DNA of 64,000 nucleotides from 2-12-FULL-42-15 sp964196565 (lineage in GTDB: Bacteria > Pseudomonadota > Gammaproteobacteria > Coxiellales > Coxiellaceae). Of the stretch, positions 18,091 through 26,705 are shown one piece after another. The translations under genes and the position numbers were made by a program. How positions within the stretch are numbered: position 1 is the stretch's first letter; the number at the start of each line of letters is the position of its first letter. The stretch covers positions 1 to 64,000 of the forward strand of contig CAXMUH010000053.1 of NCBI GenBank assembly GCA_964196565.1, given 5' to 3'. The notes under the pieces were generated by a model, which saw only the letters and a list, made by a program, of their open reading frames with translations, made no database searches and was not told the origin of the DNA.

Positions 18091-18663
18091 CTAACCAAAT
18101 AAATAGTAACTGTAAAGAATTCCAGCTATAAATCCTGCTAGATGCCCTTCCCAGGATACCTGTGAGCGGGTTGGAATTAATCCGACTAAGATACTGCCTA
18201 AATAAAATAGACTCAAAGCAGCCGCTAAAATGGTAATAAAGTTATGCGTGTAAAATGCGCCCCCAAGTGCAAATCCAAAATACCCAAACACAATGGCGCT
18301 GGCGCCAATATGAACTCCTTTGCGACCCATCAGCCAAATGGCAAGGCCACAAAAAACACCAATCACAATGGTTGCATAAATTGCGGTGTGTACTCCATAT
18401 AAAACTAAAACATTTAACAATATAAATAATGGAATGGTGTTTAAAAATAAATGTTGGAAGTCTTTGTGTAAAAAGGGTGAAAACACAATGCCTATAAGAC
18501 CGAGTGGATGACGCGGATGAATGCCTAGGACGTTTAATTTGTAACTAAGTAGTTTATTGATAACTTGGATGCCCCATAGAATGGCGATCGCGGATATAAC
18601 CCAAGTAAAATTGGCTTTTAGTAAGCCCATGCTTTGATCGATGGATTGGAGTATGTTTTGCAT
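18091..18663 (-). CDS. Rhomboid-family intramembrane serine protease
   Basis: Rhomboids cleave membrane proteins within the lipid bilayer. The 190-residue protein has about six membrane segments, HLFLNTIPLFIL in TM2, the catalytic Ser in IGASAIVFGYFGF (GxSx) and the catalytic His in SWEGHLAGFIAG near the C terminus. A His-Ser dyad is therefore present and the enzyme should be active. It is followed by the autotransporter, and the end of the gene is duplicated beyond it. The substrate is unknown; cleavage of the adjacent autotransporter would be speculation. Confidence 0.88.
   Translation of the reverse strand: MQNILQSIDQSMGLLKANFTWVISAIAILWGIQVINKLLSYKLNVLGIHPRHPLGLIGIVFSPFLHKDFQHLFLNTIPLFILLNVLVLYGVHTAIYATIVIGVFCGLAIWLMGRKGVHIGASAIVFGYFGFALGGAFYTHNFITILAAALSLFYLGSILVGLIPTRSQVSWEGHLAGFIAGILYSYYLFG
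18094..18168 (-). repeat. Rhomboid gene 3' end (right direct repeat)
   Basis: This is the last 75 sense bases of the intact rhomboid gene. It is the counterpart of the orphan copy at 15285-15359, in the same orientation. Confidence 0.85.
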
Positions 18664-18680
18664 TTATGTACCTATACCAA

Positions 18681-18712
18681 AAAAAACCTGGCCGACAAGT
18701 CGTCCAGGCTAC
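18681..18712 (-). terminator. Palindromic element acting as the pyrF terminator
   Basis: Read on the minus strand, CCTGGACGAC TT GTCGGCCAGG forms a stem with one mismatch and is followed by eight T residues. This is a textbook intrinsic terminator, 8 bp after the pyrF stop. On the plus strand the same bases are a copy of the dispersed element CCTGGCCGACAAGTCGTCC (ending AGGCTAC), so a repeat appears to serve as the terminator. Confidence 0.8.
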
Positions 18713-18719
18713 ACTAAAA

Positions 18720-19412
18720 TTAAATTGTTTTAGAGATTTTCTCTAATGTTGCCAGAGGGTCAACCGCTTTGGTGATTGAGCGTCCGATAACTAAATAACT
18801 AGCACCTGCTTTAATTGCAGCCGCTGGTGTCATAATACGTTTTTGATCATCCGCGGCATCGCTTGCTAAACGTATTCCCGGTGTCACTAATAAAAACTGT
18901 TCGCCTAGTGTTTGGCGCAATTGCTCTACCTCAAGCGATGAGCACACCACACCATCTAAATCATTTTGTTTTGCTTTATTCGCCATTTCTTTTACTGTAT
19001 TCGCTATCGTGTCGATCATTCCCATTACTTTTAAATCACTTTGCTCCAAGCTCGTCAGTATGGTCACACCAATAAGCAAGGGCTTATGTTGAAACTGATC
19101 GGCCGCTTCACGTGCAGCTTGCATCATTGCCACACCACCGGAGATATGTAAATTGACCATCCACACACCCAGCTGCCCTGCTGCTCGAACCGCACCGGCT
19201 ACCGTGGCAGGAATATCATGATATTTTAAATCCAAAAAAACATCGAAACCTTGATTCATTAACTCTTCGACAATGGCTGGCCCATAATGAGTAAAAAGTA
19301 TATTGCCTATTTTTAATCGACAAAGCTGCGGTGATATCTGCTTAACAAAAGCTCTCACCTTCTCGATGCAATCAAAATCGAGCGCCACAATAATTCTGCA
19401 ATCTGTTTTCAC
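18720..19412 (-). CDS. pyrF: Orotidine 5'-phosphate decarboxylase
   Basis: PyrF makes UMP from OMP, the last step of pyrimidine synthesis. The 230-residue TIM-barrel protein has the start IIVALDF and the catalytic VFLDLKYHDIPATV (DxKxxD). LVTPGIR and YLVIGRSIT are the phosphate-binding loops. The length is usual for the bacterial enzyme. It begins 7 bp after lapB and is the last gene of a lapA-lapB-pyrF run. Confidence 0.95.
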   Translation of the reverse strand: MKTDCRIIVALDFDCIEKVRAFVKQISPQLCRLKIGNILFTHYGPAIVEELMNQGFDVFLDLKYHDIPATVAGAVRAAGQLGVWMVNLHISGGVAMMQAAREAADQFQHKPLLIGVTILTSLEQSDLKVMGMIDTIANTVKEMANKAKQNDLDGVVCSSLEVEQLRQTLGEQFLLVTPGIRLASDAADDQKRIMTPAAAIKAGASYLVIGRSITKAVDPLATLEKISKTI

Positions 19413-19419
19413 TATCTTC

Positions 19420-20595
19420 TCATTTAATTAAGTGGATTTCATACCCCTGTATCGGCTTAATCGAACTCCAGCTATGACAGCTTGGGCATAACCAATATAA
19501 ACTTTTACTTGAAAAACCGCATTGACCACAACGATAAATCGGCACGTCATCCAGTAAGCGGTCAATCAAATCATTAATCACAATTAATTTCTGCTGTGTG
19601 GCAGAACTTGCTTTTTTAAGATAACTTTTAACTAAATGCTTTAATCCTGGTAATGAAGGCTGATTCTGAATTTGTTCTGCAATAAAGTCAACCGCATGTT
19701 CATCGCTTTGGCTACGTTGCAAATAATTAGAAATAGCAAGCACTAAAGAAATATGCGGATTCTTTGCAAGACACTGACGAAAATAATTCATCATTTTATC
19801 TTCGGCTTCGAGTTTGCGATAACTTTCCATCAGTGGATTAATAACCTCAGACAAATAAGCCATGTCCTGCTGAATGACTTTTTGATAACTGAGAATGGCC
19901 GCTTTATAATTTTTATTCTCAAACTCAATTTGTCCGCGAATCACGCTGGCGCGCACACAAGTACTATCACACGACTGCGCTTTTTTTAAATGAGCAAGAG
20001 CTTCATTGGTTTGACCTGCTGCCATTAGTTTCTCGGTCATTTCACAATGATACTGCGCGATCAAAGTGCCCATTGGTTCGCCTAAACTTTGCAGCTTCTG
20101 TGAAATCTCGATGGCTTTTTGCCAGTCTTTTTCTTGTTGGTAAATGTTGAGTAAAAAGCGGTAACTCGATTGATTTTTTTCACCAACTTCGATTAACTCT
20201 AAAAATAACCGCTCAGCTCGATCAAGCACACCCGCACGTAAATAATCTTGTGCTAATTCAGATAATGCTTGCAGTCGCTGTGGAGCAGCCAAGTTAGGCC
20301 GAGCAATAATGTTTTGATGAATTCTGATCGCCCGTTCAACTTCACCGCGACGTCGAAATAAACTGCCTAAAGCTAGATGAGTCTCAACTGTATCGCTATC
20401 GACTTCTAATAATTTGATAAATACATCAACGGCTTTATCCGGTTGCTCGTTAATTAAATAATTTAAACCTTTAAAATAATCACGCCGCATCTTGAAAGAT
20501 AGTCGACCAGGTGTTTCATTTTTGGTTTTCTTTCTCCCCATATACCAGCCACAGCCTGCCGCCACCGGAAGTAAGGAAAATAAATACTGCAACAT
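19420..20595 (-). CDS. lapB: LapB (YciM), lipopolysaccharide assembly TPR protein
   Basis: LapB is an inner-membrane-anchored cytoplasmic TPR protein that controls LPS synthesis by directing LpxC to FtsH. The 391-residue protein has an N-terminal anchor (MLQYLFSLLPVAAGCGWYMG), the family motif FKGLNYLINEQPDKAVD, about eight TPRs, and a C-terminal rubredoxin-like metal site with two Cys pairs (YRCGQCGF and WLCPSCHSW). The length matches E. coli LapB (389). It lies 2 bp after lapA. Confidence 0.95.
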   Translation of the reverse strand: MLQYLFSLLPVAAGCGWYMGRKKTKNETPGRLSFKMRRDYFKGLNYLINEQPDKAVDVFIKLLEVDSDTVETHLALGSLFRRRGEVERAIRIHQNIIARPNLAAPQRLQALSELAQDYLRAGVLDRAERLFLELIEVGEKNQSSYRFLLNIYQQEKDWQKAIEISQKLQSLGEPMGTLIAQYHCEMTEKLMAAGQTNEALAHLKKAQSCDSTCVRASVIRGQIEFENKNYKAAILSYQKVIQQDMAYLSEVINPLMESYRKLEAEDKMMNYFRQCLAKNPHISLVLAISNYLQRSQSDEHAVDFIAEQIQNQPSLPGLKHLVKSYLKKASSATQQKLIVINDLIDRLLDDVPIYRCGQCGFSSKSLYWLCPSCHSWSSIKPIQGYEIHLIK

Positions 20596-20597
20596 GA

Positions 20598-20888
20598 CTA
20601 ATGGGCTTCCTTAATTGGGATTGCGCGCAAATTGTTTACCTCTTGCTCAATCTGCTTAATCCTGTGCTTTAACTTTCGGTTTGTTTGTTTATTTTTTAAT
20701 AACATGGGGATCATGGCAATTATACCCAGAATCGCACCAAACACGAGCGTTATGATCAACAATATAGGAAGATGAATCTTGCTCTCATTCACGTAATAGT
20801 TGACCATTACTGCATGCGAATTTAAACCAGCAAAGGTCACCCCAATAATGATGACGACAATCCAAAAAATGTAAAAAATATATCTCAT
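20598..20888 (-). CDS. lapA: LapA (YciS), lipopolysaccharide assembly membrane protein
   Basis: The 96-residue DUF1049 protein has two membrane segments (about residues 3-22 and 42-62) and a basic coiled-coil C terminus (KQTNRKLKHRIKQIEQEV). It is the partner gene of lapB, transcribed first. Preceded by GGGAGGGTACC before the ATG. In many relatives ihfB lies between rpsA and lapA; it is absent here. Confidence 0.9.
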   Translation of the reverse strand: MRYIFYIFWIVVIIIGVTFAGLNSHAVMVNYYVNESKIHLPILLIITLVFGAILGIIAMIPMLLKNKQTNRKLKHRIKQIEQEVNNLRAIPIKEAH

Positions 20889-21031
20889 AGGTACCCTCCC
20901 ACGACCAAGCTGTAGGTATCGTATTGTAGCCTAATTTATATCTTGTAGGTAATCTTAATGGTATCCCGCTTAGCCATCTTTATGGGCTACTCGTATATTG
21001 AGCAATTTAATGGGTGTGTGAGCAGTAGTAA

Positions 21032-21064
21032 GGTGGATTACGTAACTGGCGTTACTAATCCACC
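21032..21064. repeat. 33-bp palindromic repeat just after rpsA
   Basis: Arms GGTGGATTACGTAAC and GTTACTAATCCACC enclose a short loop. A second copy, differing in the loop, is at 32954-32986. It starts 16 bp past the rpsA stop. It can form a strong hairpin in the rpsA transcript but has no T-tract, so it may stabilise the 3' end rather than terminate. Confidence 0.7.
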
Positions 21065-21079
21065 CCACATCTTTATTAA

Positions 21080-22738
21080 TTAATCGCCGTTTTTGTCTTT
21101 CATTTGCTCTTTTAGCAGATCACCCAGTGTCGCCTTAGTAGGTGCATCACCTACCGCACGACTGCCTGTGCTATCTGGACGTTTTTCGAGCACTTTATGC
21201 GAAAGTTGAATCAAGCGAGACTTGGCGTCTATACCAAGAATCTTAACTTCTAACTCTTCGCCTTCTTTTAACTCATTGCGAAGATCTTTCACTCGATCAT
21301 AACTGTAATCTGCAATGCGCATGATTCCAGTAATCTCATCCTTTAAGATCAACTCAACTTGTTTACCGTCTACTGATTTAACCGTAGCTTTAATGACCGC
21401 ATCTTTGTTGGCTTCAGCATATTCTGCAACCGGATCCGATTCCATTTGTTTTACGCCTAAAGAAATACGTTCGCGCTCAGGATCAATCGCTAAAATAACG
21501 GCTTCAACTTCATCGCCTTTCTTGTACTTACGAACGGCTTCTTCGCCTGGAAGAGACCAAGATAAGTCAGACAAATGCACTAAACCATCAATTTCACCGT
21601 GTAAGCCGATAAACATACCAAAATCGGTAATGGATCGAATGGCACCACGAACTTTTTCACCCACTTGATGTTTTTGTGAAAAATCATCCCATGGATTCGA
21701 TTTACATTGTTTGATACCCAATGAAATACGACGACGCTCTTCATTGATGTCTAACACAATCACTTCTACTTCCTCGCCAACTTGTACGACTTTACTTGGG
21801 TGAATGTTTTTGTTGGTCCAATCCATTTCAGACATATGCACCAAACCTTCAACCCCTTCTTCCAATTGTACGAAACAACCGTAATCGGTGATGTTAGTAA
21901 TCTTACCAAACATACGTGTGTCAGCTGGATAACGACGTGCGATATTAACCCATGGATCTTCACCTAATTGTTTCATACCCAATGAAACACGGTTCTTATC
22001 ACGGTCAAATTTTAAGATTTTAACTCGCATCTCATCACCAACGTTCAGCAATTCACTTGGGTGCTTAATGCGCTTCCACGCCATATCAGTAATATGGAGT
22101 AATCCATCCACACCACCCAAATCAATAAACGCACCATAATCTGTGATGTTTTTAACGATACCGGTAATTTCTTGGCCTTCTTGCAATTCTGATAAACGTT
22201 CTTGACGCTCAGCACTGCTTTCATCTTCCATAACCGCTCGGCGCGAAACAACAATATTGTTGCGCTTTTGGTCCATCTTAATAACTTTAAATTCGAGCTC
22301 TTTACCTTCTAAGTATGAAGGATCACGAATAGGCTTCACATCGACCAGCGAGCCTGGTAAGAATGCGCGAACCGATTCAACTTCAACGGTAAATCCGCCT
22401 TTAACGCGCTCAACGATAACACCCATGACAATTTCACCATCTTCATGGAGTTTTTCAAGTTTTTGCCATACTTGCGCACGTCGCGCATCTTCACGAGACA
22501 GTTTGGTTTCACCAAAACCGTTCTCAGCCTTCTTGATAACGACTTCAACTTCGTCACCCATATTAACTTCTTCATCACGGAACTCGGCTCTAGGGATAAT
22601 GCCTTCAGATTTTAATCCAGCATCTACCATAATATATTCCGGCCGAATTTCAACAACCGTGGCTTTTACTAAAGAACCTGCACGCAAATCTACGTTAACA
22701 AGGCTTTCCTCAAATAATTCTGCAAAATTTTCGCTCAT
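21080..22738 (-). CDS. rpsA: 30S ribosomal protein S1
   Basis: S1 binds mRNA and helps the 30S subunit start translation on structured or weak-leader messages. The 552-residue protein has six S1/OB-type repeats (for example [22 protein letters not shown] and [21 protein letters not shown]), against 557 residues in E. coli. No Shine-Dalgarno sequence precedes the ATG, which is common for rpsA and fits autogenous control by S1. A 7-bp hairpin lies in the leader. It is preceded by cmk as in most gammaproteobacteria. Confidence 0.96.
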   Translation of the reverse strand: MSENFAELFEESLVNVDLRAGSLVKATVVEIRPEYIMVDAGLKSEGIIPRAEFRDEEVNMGDEVEVVIKKAENGFGETKLSREDARRAQVWQKLEKLHEDGEIVMGVIVERVKGGFTVEVESVRAFLPGSLVDVKPIRDPSYLEGKELEFKVIKMDQKRNNIVVSRRAVMEDESSAERQERLSELQEGQEITGIVKNITDYGAFIDLGGVDGLLHITDMAWKRIKHPSELLNVGDEMRVKILKFDRDKNRVSLGMKQLGEDPWVNIARRYPADTRMFGKITNITDYGCFVQLEEGVEGLVHMSEMDWTNKNIHPSKVVQVGEEVEVIVLDINEERRRISLGIKQCKSNPWDDFSQKHQVGEKVRGAIRSITDFGMFIGLHGEIDGLVHLSDLSWSLPGEEAVRKYKKGDEVEAVILAIDPERERISLGVKQMESDPVAEYAEANKDAVIKATVKSVDGKQVELILKDEITGIMRIADYSYDRVKDLRNELKEGEELEVKILGIDAKSRLIQLSHKVLEKRPDSTGSRAVGDAPTKATLGDLLKEQMKDKNGD

Positions 22739-22760
22739 AATAGTTATTTCTTTAAAGTTG

Positions 22761-22778
22761 CTATGCCTGGCGGCATAG
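22761..22778 (-). promoter_or_regulatory. Hairpin in the rpsA leader
   Basis: CTATGCC and GGCATAG form a 7-bp stem with a 4-base loop, 22 bases before the rpsA start. The stretch between hairpin and ATG (ACTTTAAAGAAATAACTATT) is A/U-rich with no Shine-Dalgarno. This resembles the structured, SD-poor initiation region through which E. coli S1 regulates itself; the link is inferred. Confidence 0.5.
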
Positions 22779-22834
22779 GTTAGTGTATTTTGCCATGCTC
22801 AATGGTTGAACAAGGCTCCCGTAAGTGGCCCTAA

Positions 22835-23512
22835 TTATAATACAAATTCACGCACAAATGCCATAACTTTGGCAAATACTTGCTCTGCAGAAATATGGGT
22901 CGTATCGATCGTATAAGCGTCCACAGCTGGCTTTAACGGGGCTACTTGACGCGTAATATCTTGAACATCACGTTTTGACAAACCTGTCTCAATATCTCGC
23001 AGGCTGACGTGAATTCCCTTATCATACAACTGCTTATGTCGTCTTGCTGCCCTAACTGCAGGATCAGCATCCAGGTAGATCTTAAGGTCAGCATCGGGAA
23101 AGACCACGGTTCCCATATCGCGACCATCGGTAATCAAACCTGGATTCTGCCGAAATTCACGCTGAAAGGGCAAAACAGCCAAACGAACTTCTGGGTGAGA
23201 AGAGATTTTTGAGGCCGCCATGCCCACCTCTTCAACTCGAATCAGCCTGGTAATATCGCGATCATCACATAAAACCTGTACCGGTAATTGGGGTGATTGC
23301 ACAATTAACCGAATCTCACAGCGAGCTATCATCGCCACAAGCGCTGATTCATTATTAGGATCAACAACATGGCTCAATGCAGCCCAGGCCACAGCTCGAT
23401 AAATTGCGCCACTGTCCAAGGTGTGCCATCCCAAGGCTTCTGCCAACATCTGCGCTATCGTGCCCTTGCCAGTACCTGAGGGGCCATCAATGGTGATTAC
23501 TGGTGATTTCAT
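22835..23512 (-). CDS. cmk: Cytidylate kinase
   Basis: Cmk phosphorylates CMP and dCMP with ATP. The 225-residue protein starts with the P-loop ITIDGPSGTGKGT and has LDSGAIYRAVAW and the TDGRDMGTVVFPDA substrate motif, plus the lid arginines in RAARRHKQL. The length is normal (about 225). It lies 6 bp after aroA and is probably co-transcribed with it; 96 bp separate it from rpsA. Confidence 0.96.
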   Translation of the reverse strand: MKSPVITIDGPSGTGKGTIAQMLAEALGWHTLDSGAIYRAVAWAALSHVVDPNNESALVAMIARCEIRLIVQSPQLPVQVLCDDRDITRLIRVEEVGMAASKISSHPEVRLAVLPFQREFRQNPGLITDGRDMGTVVFPDADLKIYLDADPAVRAARRHKQLYDKGIHVSLRDIETGLSKRDVQDITRQVAPLKPAVDAYTIDTTHISAEQVFAKVMAFVREFVL

Positions 23513-23518
23513 AACATC

Positions 23519-24826
23519 CTATTTACTGTCAATGTTCATTCCTAATGTCTTGGCTAATTCCACAAAGTTTGGAAATGAAGTCTCTACATTTTTGCAATCT
23601 GATATGGTTACTGCTCGTTTGGCAGCACAGCCAGCAATCGCAAACGCCATCGCAATGCGATGATCACTGTAGCTTTCGACATGCCCTCCGGTCAAAACAC
23701 CGCCTTCGATATCGATGCCATCATCATAAATTTGGCAATTGATACCTAATTGTTTTAACCCCATGGCCATAGCCATAATTCGATCCGTTTCCTTAACCCG
23801 CAATTCGCGTGCGCCACGAATACGTGTGATGCCTTTTGCGTTTGCAGCGGCAATCATAACGATCGGCATTTCATCTATCGCCAAAGCTACCAAGTCATGA
23901 TCAATATCAACACCTGATAATTCTGCTGAGGTAATTTCAATATCCGCCACCGGCTCTTCGCCAAATTTGGTTGAATTGTGCAAACGAATATTAGCGCCCA
24001 TGGATTGTAATATATTGATAATACCAATTCGAGTCGGGTTTATCCCAACTTCACGCAACACCACCCGAGAATCAGGTGAAATGGTCGCTGCCACCATAAA
24101 AAAAGCAGCCGATGAGATATCAGCAGGAATTCGAATGTTGGTTGCGGTCAAATCACCGCCACCTGATAAAGTGATTTTATTACCTGTTGTATTAACAGGA
24201 TAAGAAAAAGTTTGTAACATGCGCTCAGTATGATCACGCGAGACTTCAGGTTGAGTAACACGGGTCTCGCCCGTTGCATAAAGACCTGCTAATAAAATCG
24301 CTGATTTAACTTGTGCGCTTGGCATTGGTAACAAATAATCAATGCCTGTTAAATTTTGGCCGCCGCAGATCGTAATGGGAGCTGAGCCTTGTTCTGATAA
24401 GTTAATCTTGGCACCCATTTGCGCTAAAGGCGTTGCTACACGGGCCATCGGTCGCACCGATAAAGATTCATCGCCAACTAATGTCGTGTCAAATTCTTGA
24501 CCAGCCAAAAGTCCCATTAGCAATCGCATCGCGGTGCCCGAATTTCCCATATCCAATGGCATTTTGGCTTGTTTCAAGCCATTTTTGCCGACGCCTTCAA
24601 TTGTTACTGTGTTTTCAAGCTTATTTGTACTAATTTTTACGCCTAACGCCTGCATTGCCCCCATGGTTGCAAGATTATCAGCCCCGAACAAAAAACCATC
24701 AACGGTTGTGGTCCCAGCAGCTATAGAAGCAAGCATTATCGAGCGATGGGAGATTGATTTATCACCTGGTATGCGTATATCGCCACCAAGTGCCTTGTTT
24801 GGTCGCACTGTGAACTGTAAATGCAT
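23519..24826 (-). CDS. aroA: 3-phosphoshikimate 1-carboxyvinyltransferase (EPSP synthase)
   Basis: AroA joins shikimate 3-phosphate and phosphoenolpyruvate in aromatic amino-acid synthesis. The 435-residue protein has GDKSISHRSIMLASIA near the N terminus, DMGNSGTAMRLLMGLL (PEP site), and ELRVKETDRI and SYSDHRIAMAF near the C terminus. The LLMGLLAGQ segment with Ala after Gly is typical of class II-like, Gram-positive-style or Legionella-type enzymes. The ATG at MHLQFTVRP has AGAGGT 4-5 bases upstream and is preferred over a start 36 bp upstream. Confidence 0.95.
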   Translation of the reverse strand: MHLQFTVRPNKALGGDIRIPGDKSISHRSIMLASIAAGTTTVDGFLFGADNLATMGAMQALGVKISTNKLENTVTIEGVGKNGLKQAKMPLDMGNSGTAMRLLMGLLAGQEFDTTLVGDESLSVRPMARVATPLAQMGAKINLSEQGSAPITICGGQNLTGIDYLLPMPSAQVKSAILLAGLYATGETRVTQPEVSRDHTERMLQTFSYPVNTTGNKITLSGGGDLTATNIRIPADISSAAFFMVAATISPDSRVVLREVGINPTRIGIINILQSMGANIRLHNSTKFGEEPVADIEITSAELSGVDIDHDLVALAIDEMPIVMIAAANAKGITRIRGARELRVKETDRIMAMAMGLKQLGINCQIYDDGIDIEGGVLTGGHVESYSDHRIAMAFAIAGCAAKRAVTISDCKNVETSFPNFVELAKTLGMNIDSK

Positions 24827-25013
24827 GGTTACCTCTATTATTTGAGGCTCATATGCTACCACAAATAAGCGAGTCTATGAAAGATCGAGACAGGATCCAG
24901 AGAGCTACGTCGCAGAGCCACCGAAAATGAAGTCCCCCTTATTCATATTACCTTAATACAATAGCAGTACAATTACATAATCACTCAGGGAATTGACTTA
25001 AGGGAGCTGAAAA

Positions 25014-26072
25014 ATGAGCAAATTTAAAGACTACCGGAAATTTATTGACGGATTAATGCGCTCCCAGATTGGCTCAGATTTGTCACAAATTACTAAAAAC
25101 TTACCCACTGCGATTCGCACACAAATTGAAGATTATGTTGCAGACCCAAACATAAACATTGGAGACACCCTAACAAATTATTTTAGTTTACTCGGTCTCG
25201 AACATTTAAATTCGTATCTAACTCACGTCAGAGCGCATGTTCATGAAATCTCAAAGCAAGTTATAGTAGATGGAAAAGAACAATTACTACAAACTCTAAG
25301 CAAAATACCGCCATCTTATTTAATTAGGCTTGGGATTACAGATTTAATAGAATATTGCAAAGCAACTAGTTTTGCGCAGTCTGAAGAAGCCTGCATTCTC
25401 TACAACGATCAAGCAAAAGCATATCAACAGTTAATAGATTTTCGCAATTATTTTGACTTTTTTAAATCTTCTGCGAACTCAATTGCTGGCTGGCCAGCGA
25501 ATGCAATGACACAAGGAACCACAATCAAATTACCTCTAACGCAGATGAAAAAGATTGGAGATGAAAATAGTAAAGTTGACGCTCCTAAAGAAAGTGTTCT
25601 GCAATATTTAACAGATACAAATAATGCATTAACTATGATTAAAACTAACTTTGAACTCAGTCAACCCAACAAACGAAGTCAGCTTTTTCATCAATTATTC
25701 GCCAACCCCATAAACCCAAAGGCGAATACTGAAACAATCAATCAACATCATCAACAAATGCTATCTCTATTACAACAAAACCAATTCACCGATCGCAGCG
25801 AAATGAGTCAGACTATGCGCCAGGCATATAATTTCATCGAAGTGATTATCCTGCCTTTATTAGTGATACGTATCGCCATAAATATGATCCAAACGGGTCA
25901 ACGCTATGGCTTTAAACACTGCGATAAATTTCAATTGTATGGCACTAACAGCCAACGCAAAGCAAAACAAGCGGAATATGATCTTACCTTATTTGCTAAA
26001 CCCATCTCAGAAAAACCAAATATGCCTGATAATTCACTTGAGTTACAGCCTGTTGTATCATGCTACGCATGA
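25014..26072 (+). CDS. Unknown 352-residue protein with a late hydrophobic segment
   Basis: No recognised domain. The protein is helical and polar, rich in Asn and Gln. One hydrophobic segment lies near residue 280 (FIEVIILPLLVIRIAINM) and a basic tail follows. No signal peptide. The ATG has GGGAG 7 bases before it, so expression is likely. It sits on the opposite strand between aroA and serC, where many relatives carry pheA or tyrA, and two dispersed palindromic elements follow it. The layout (soluble N-terminal region, one late membrane segment, short tail) recalls the 926-residue protein at 5.6 kb. Confidence 0.7.
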   Translation: MSKFKDYRKFIDGLMRSQIGSDLSQITKNLPTAIRTQIEDYVADPNINIGDTLTNYFSLLGLEHLNSYLTHVRAHVHEISKQVIVDGKEQLLQTLSKIPPSYLIRLGITDLIEYCKATSFAQSEEACILYNDQAKAYQQLIDFRNYFDFFKSSANSIAGWPANAMTQGTTIKLPLTQMKKIGDENSKVDAPKESVLQYLTDTNNALTMIKTNFELSQPNKRSQLFHQLFANPINPKANTETINQHHQQMLSLLQQNQFTDRSEMSQTMRQAYNFIEVIILPLLVIRIAINMIQTGQRYGFKHCDKFQLYGTNSQRKAKQAEYDLTLFAKPISEKPNMPDNSLELQPVVSCYA

Positions 26073-26078
26073 TACTTT

Positions 26079-26139
26079 CCTGGCCAGCCGACATGGATGT
26101 CGTCCCGAGCGAAGTCGAGGGATCTACTGACCAGGCTAC
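26079..26139 (+). repeat. Dispersed palindromic element, long-core form
   Basis: Begins CCTGGCCAGCCGACATGG, contains CGTCCCGAGCGAAGTCGAGG and ends ACCAGGCTAC. It matches the element at 14805-14865, with compensating end changes (CCTGG/CCAGG in place of CCCGG/CCGGG). Such paired changes indicate that the hairpin itself is conserved. It starts 7 bp after the upstream gene's stop. Confidence 0.7.
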
Positions 26140-26161
26140 GGGTGCCAAAATTGGCTTTGAC

Positions 26162-26187
26162 GTAGCCCGGACAACTTGTTGGCCGGG
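26162..26187 (-). repeat. Dispersed palindromic element, short-core form, inverted
   Basis: On the minus strand it reads CCCGGCCAACAAGTTGTCC then GGGCTAC. It faces the long-core copy 22 bp away, making an inverted pair as at 41207-41270. Confidence 0.65.
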
Positions 26188-26263
26188 AACCCATTTAAAA
26201 AAGCTTTCTACGCAGAAATCCAAAAAATTTAAGTAGACTCATTTTTTTAATTCACGTAATGTT

Positions 26264-26686
26264 TCAATAACCGACACAATAGGTCTGATAATAACGACTT
26301 GACCAGTAATTAACTTGCCCGCGATCCTCGCCCAGCATAATTTGAAAACTTAAATTTTCAGCATGAAGGACATTACGTAAACCAATAAATGCGACATTAG
26401 GACCCATAGGATCTGTCATGCAAGTTGGCCGTCCTTCGATATCACACATCAGTCTCATCGCCTTACTGTCCATGGCTATTTGGTTTAATTGTCTTGGAAG
26501 TCTTCTTGGGAAAATATATTTGTTATCTTCAAGGCGAACCTTGCTGTCTTCACCTGCATAGACAGTGTCCTTTATTATTTTATGTATTATTCGACACAAG
26601 TGCCGCGATCCAGCAAATGCGGAAAAACCACATAGCGTCAATGAGGCAGCAACTATACTCTGTAAAACATGATGTCTAATTTTCAT
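26264..26686 (-). CDS. Small secreted cysteine-containing protein, unknown
   Basis: The 140-residue product has a signal peptide (MKIRHHVLQSIVAASLTLCG, cleavage after FSAFA) and a mature part with four Cys (RHLCRII, LMCDIEG, PTCMTDP, YCVGY), enough for two disulfides. The ATG at MKIRHH has AGGGT upstream; a longer frame reaching back into serC is unlikely. It follows serC by 19 bp in the same direction and may share its transcript. No family recognised. Confidence 0.7.
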   Translation of the reverse strand: MKIRHHVLQSIVAASLTLCGFSAFAGSRHLCRIIHKIIKDTVYAGEDSKVRLEDNKYIFPRRLPRQLNQIAMDSKAMRLMCDIEGRPTCMTDPMGPNVAFIGLRNVLHAENLSFQIMLGEDRGQVNYWSSRYYQTYCVGY

Positions 26687-26705
26687 ACATACCCTGCGTA
26701 GTTTG

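Noticed and set aside
22257..22778. 173-codon plus-strand frame
   Set aside because: Antisense shadow of rpsA, with low-complexity Ser/Thr content and no start signal.
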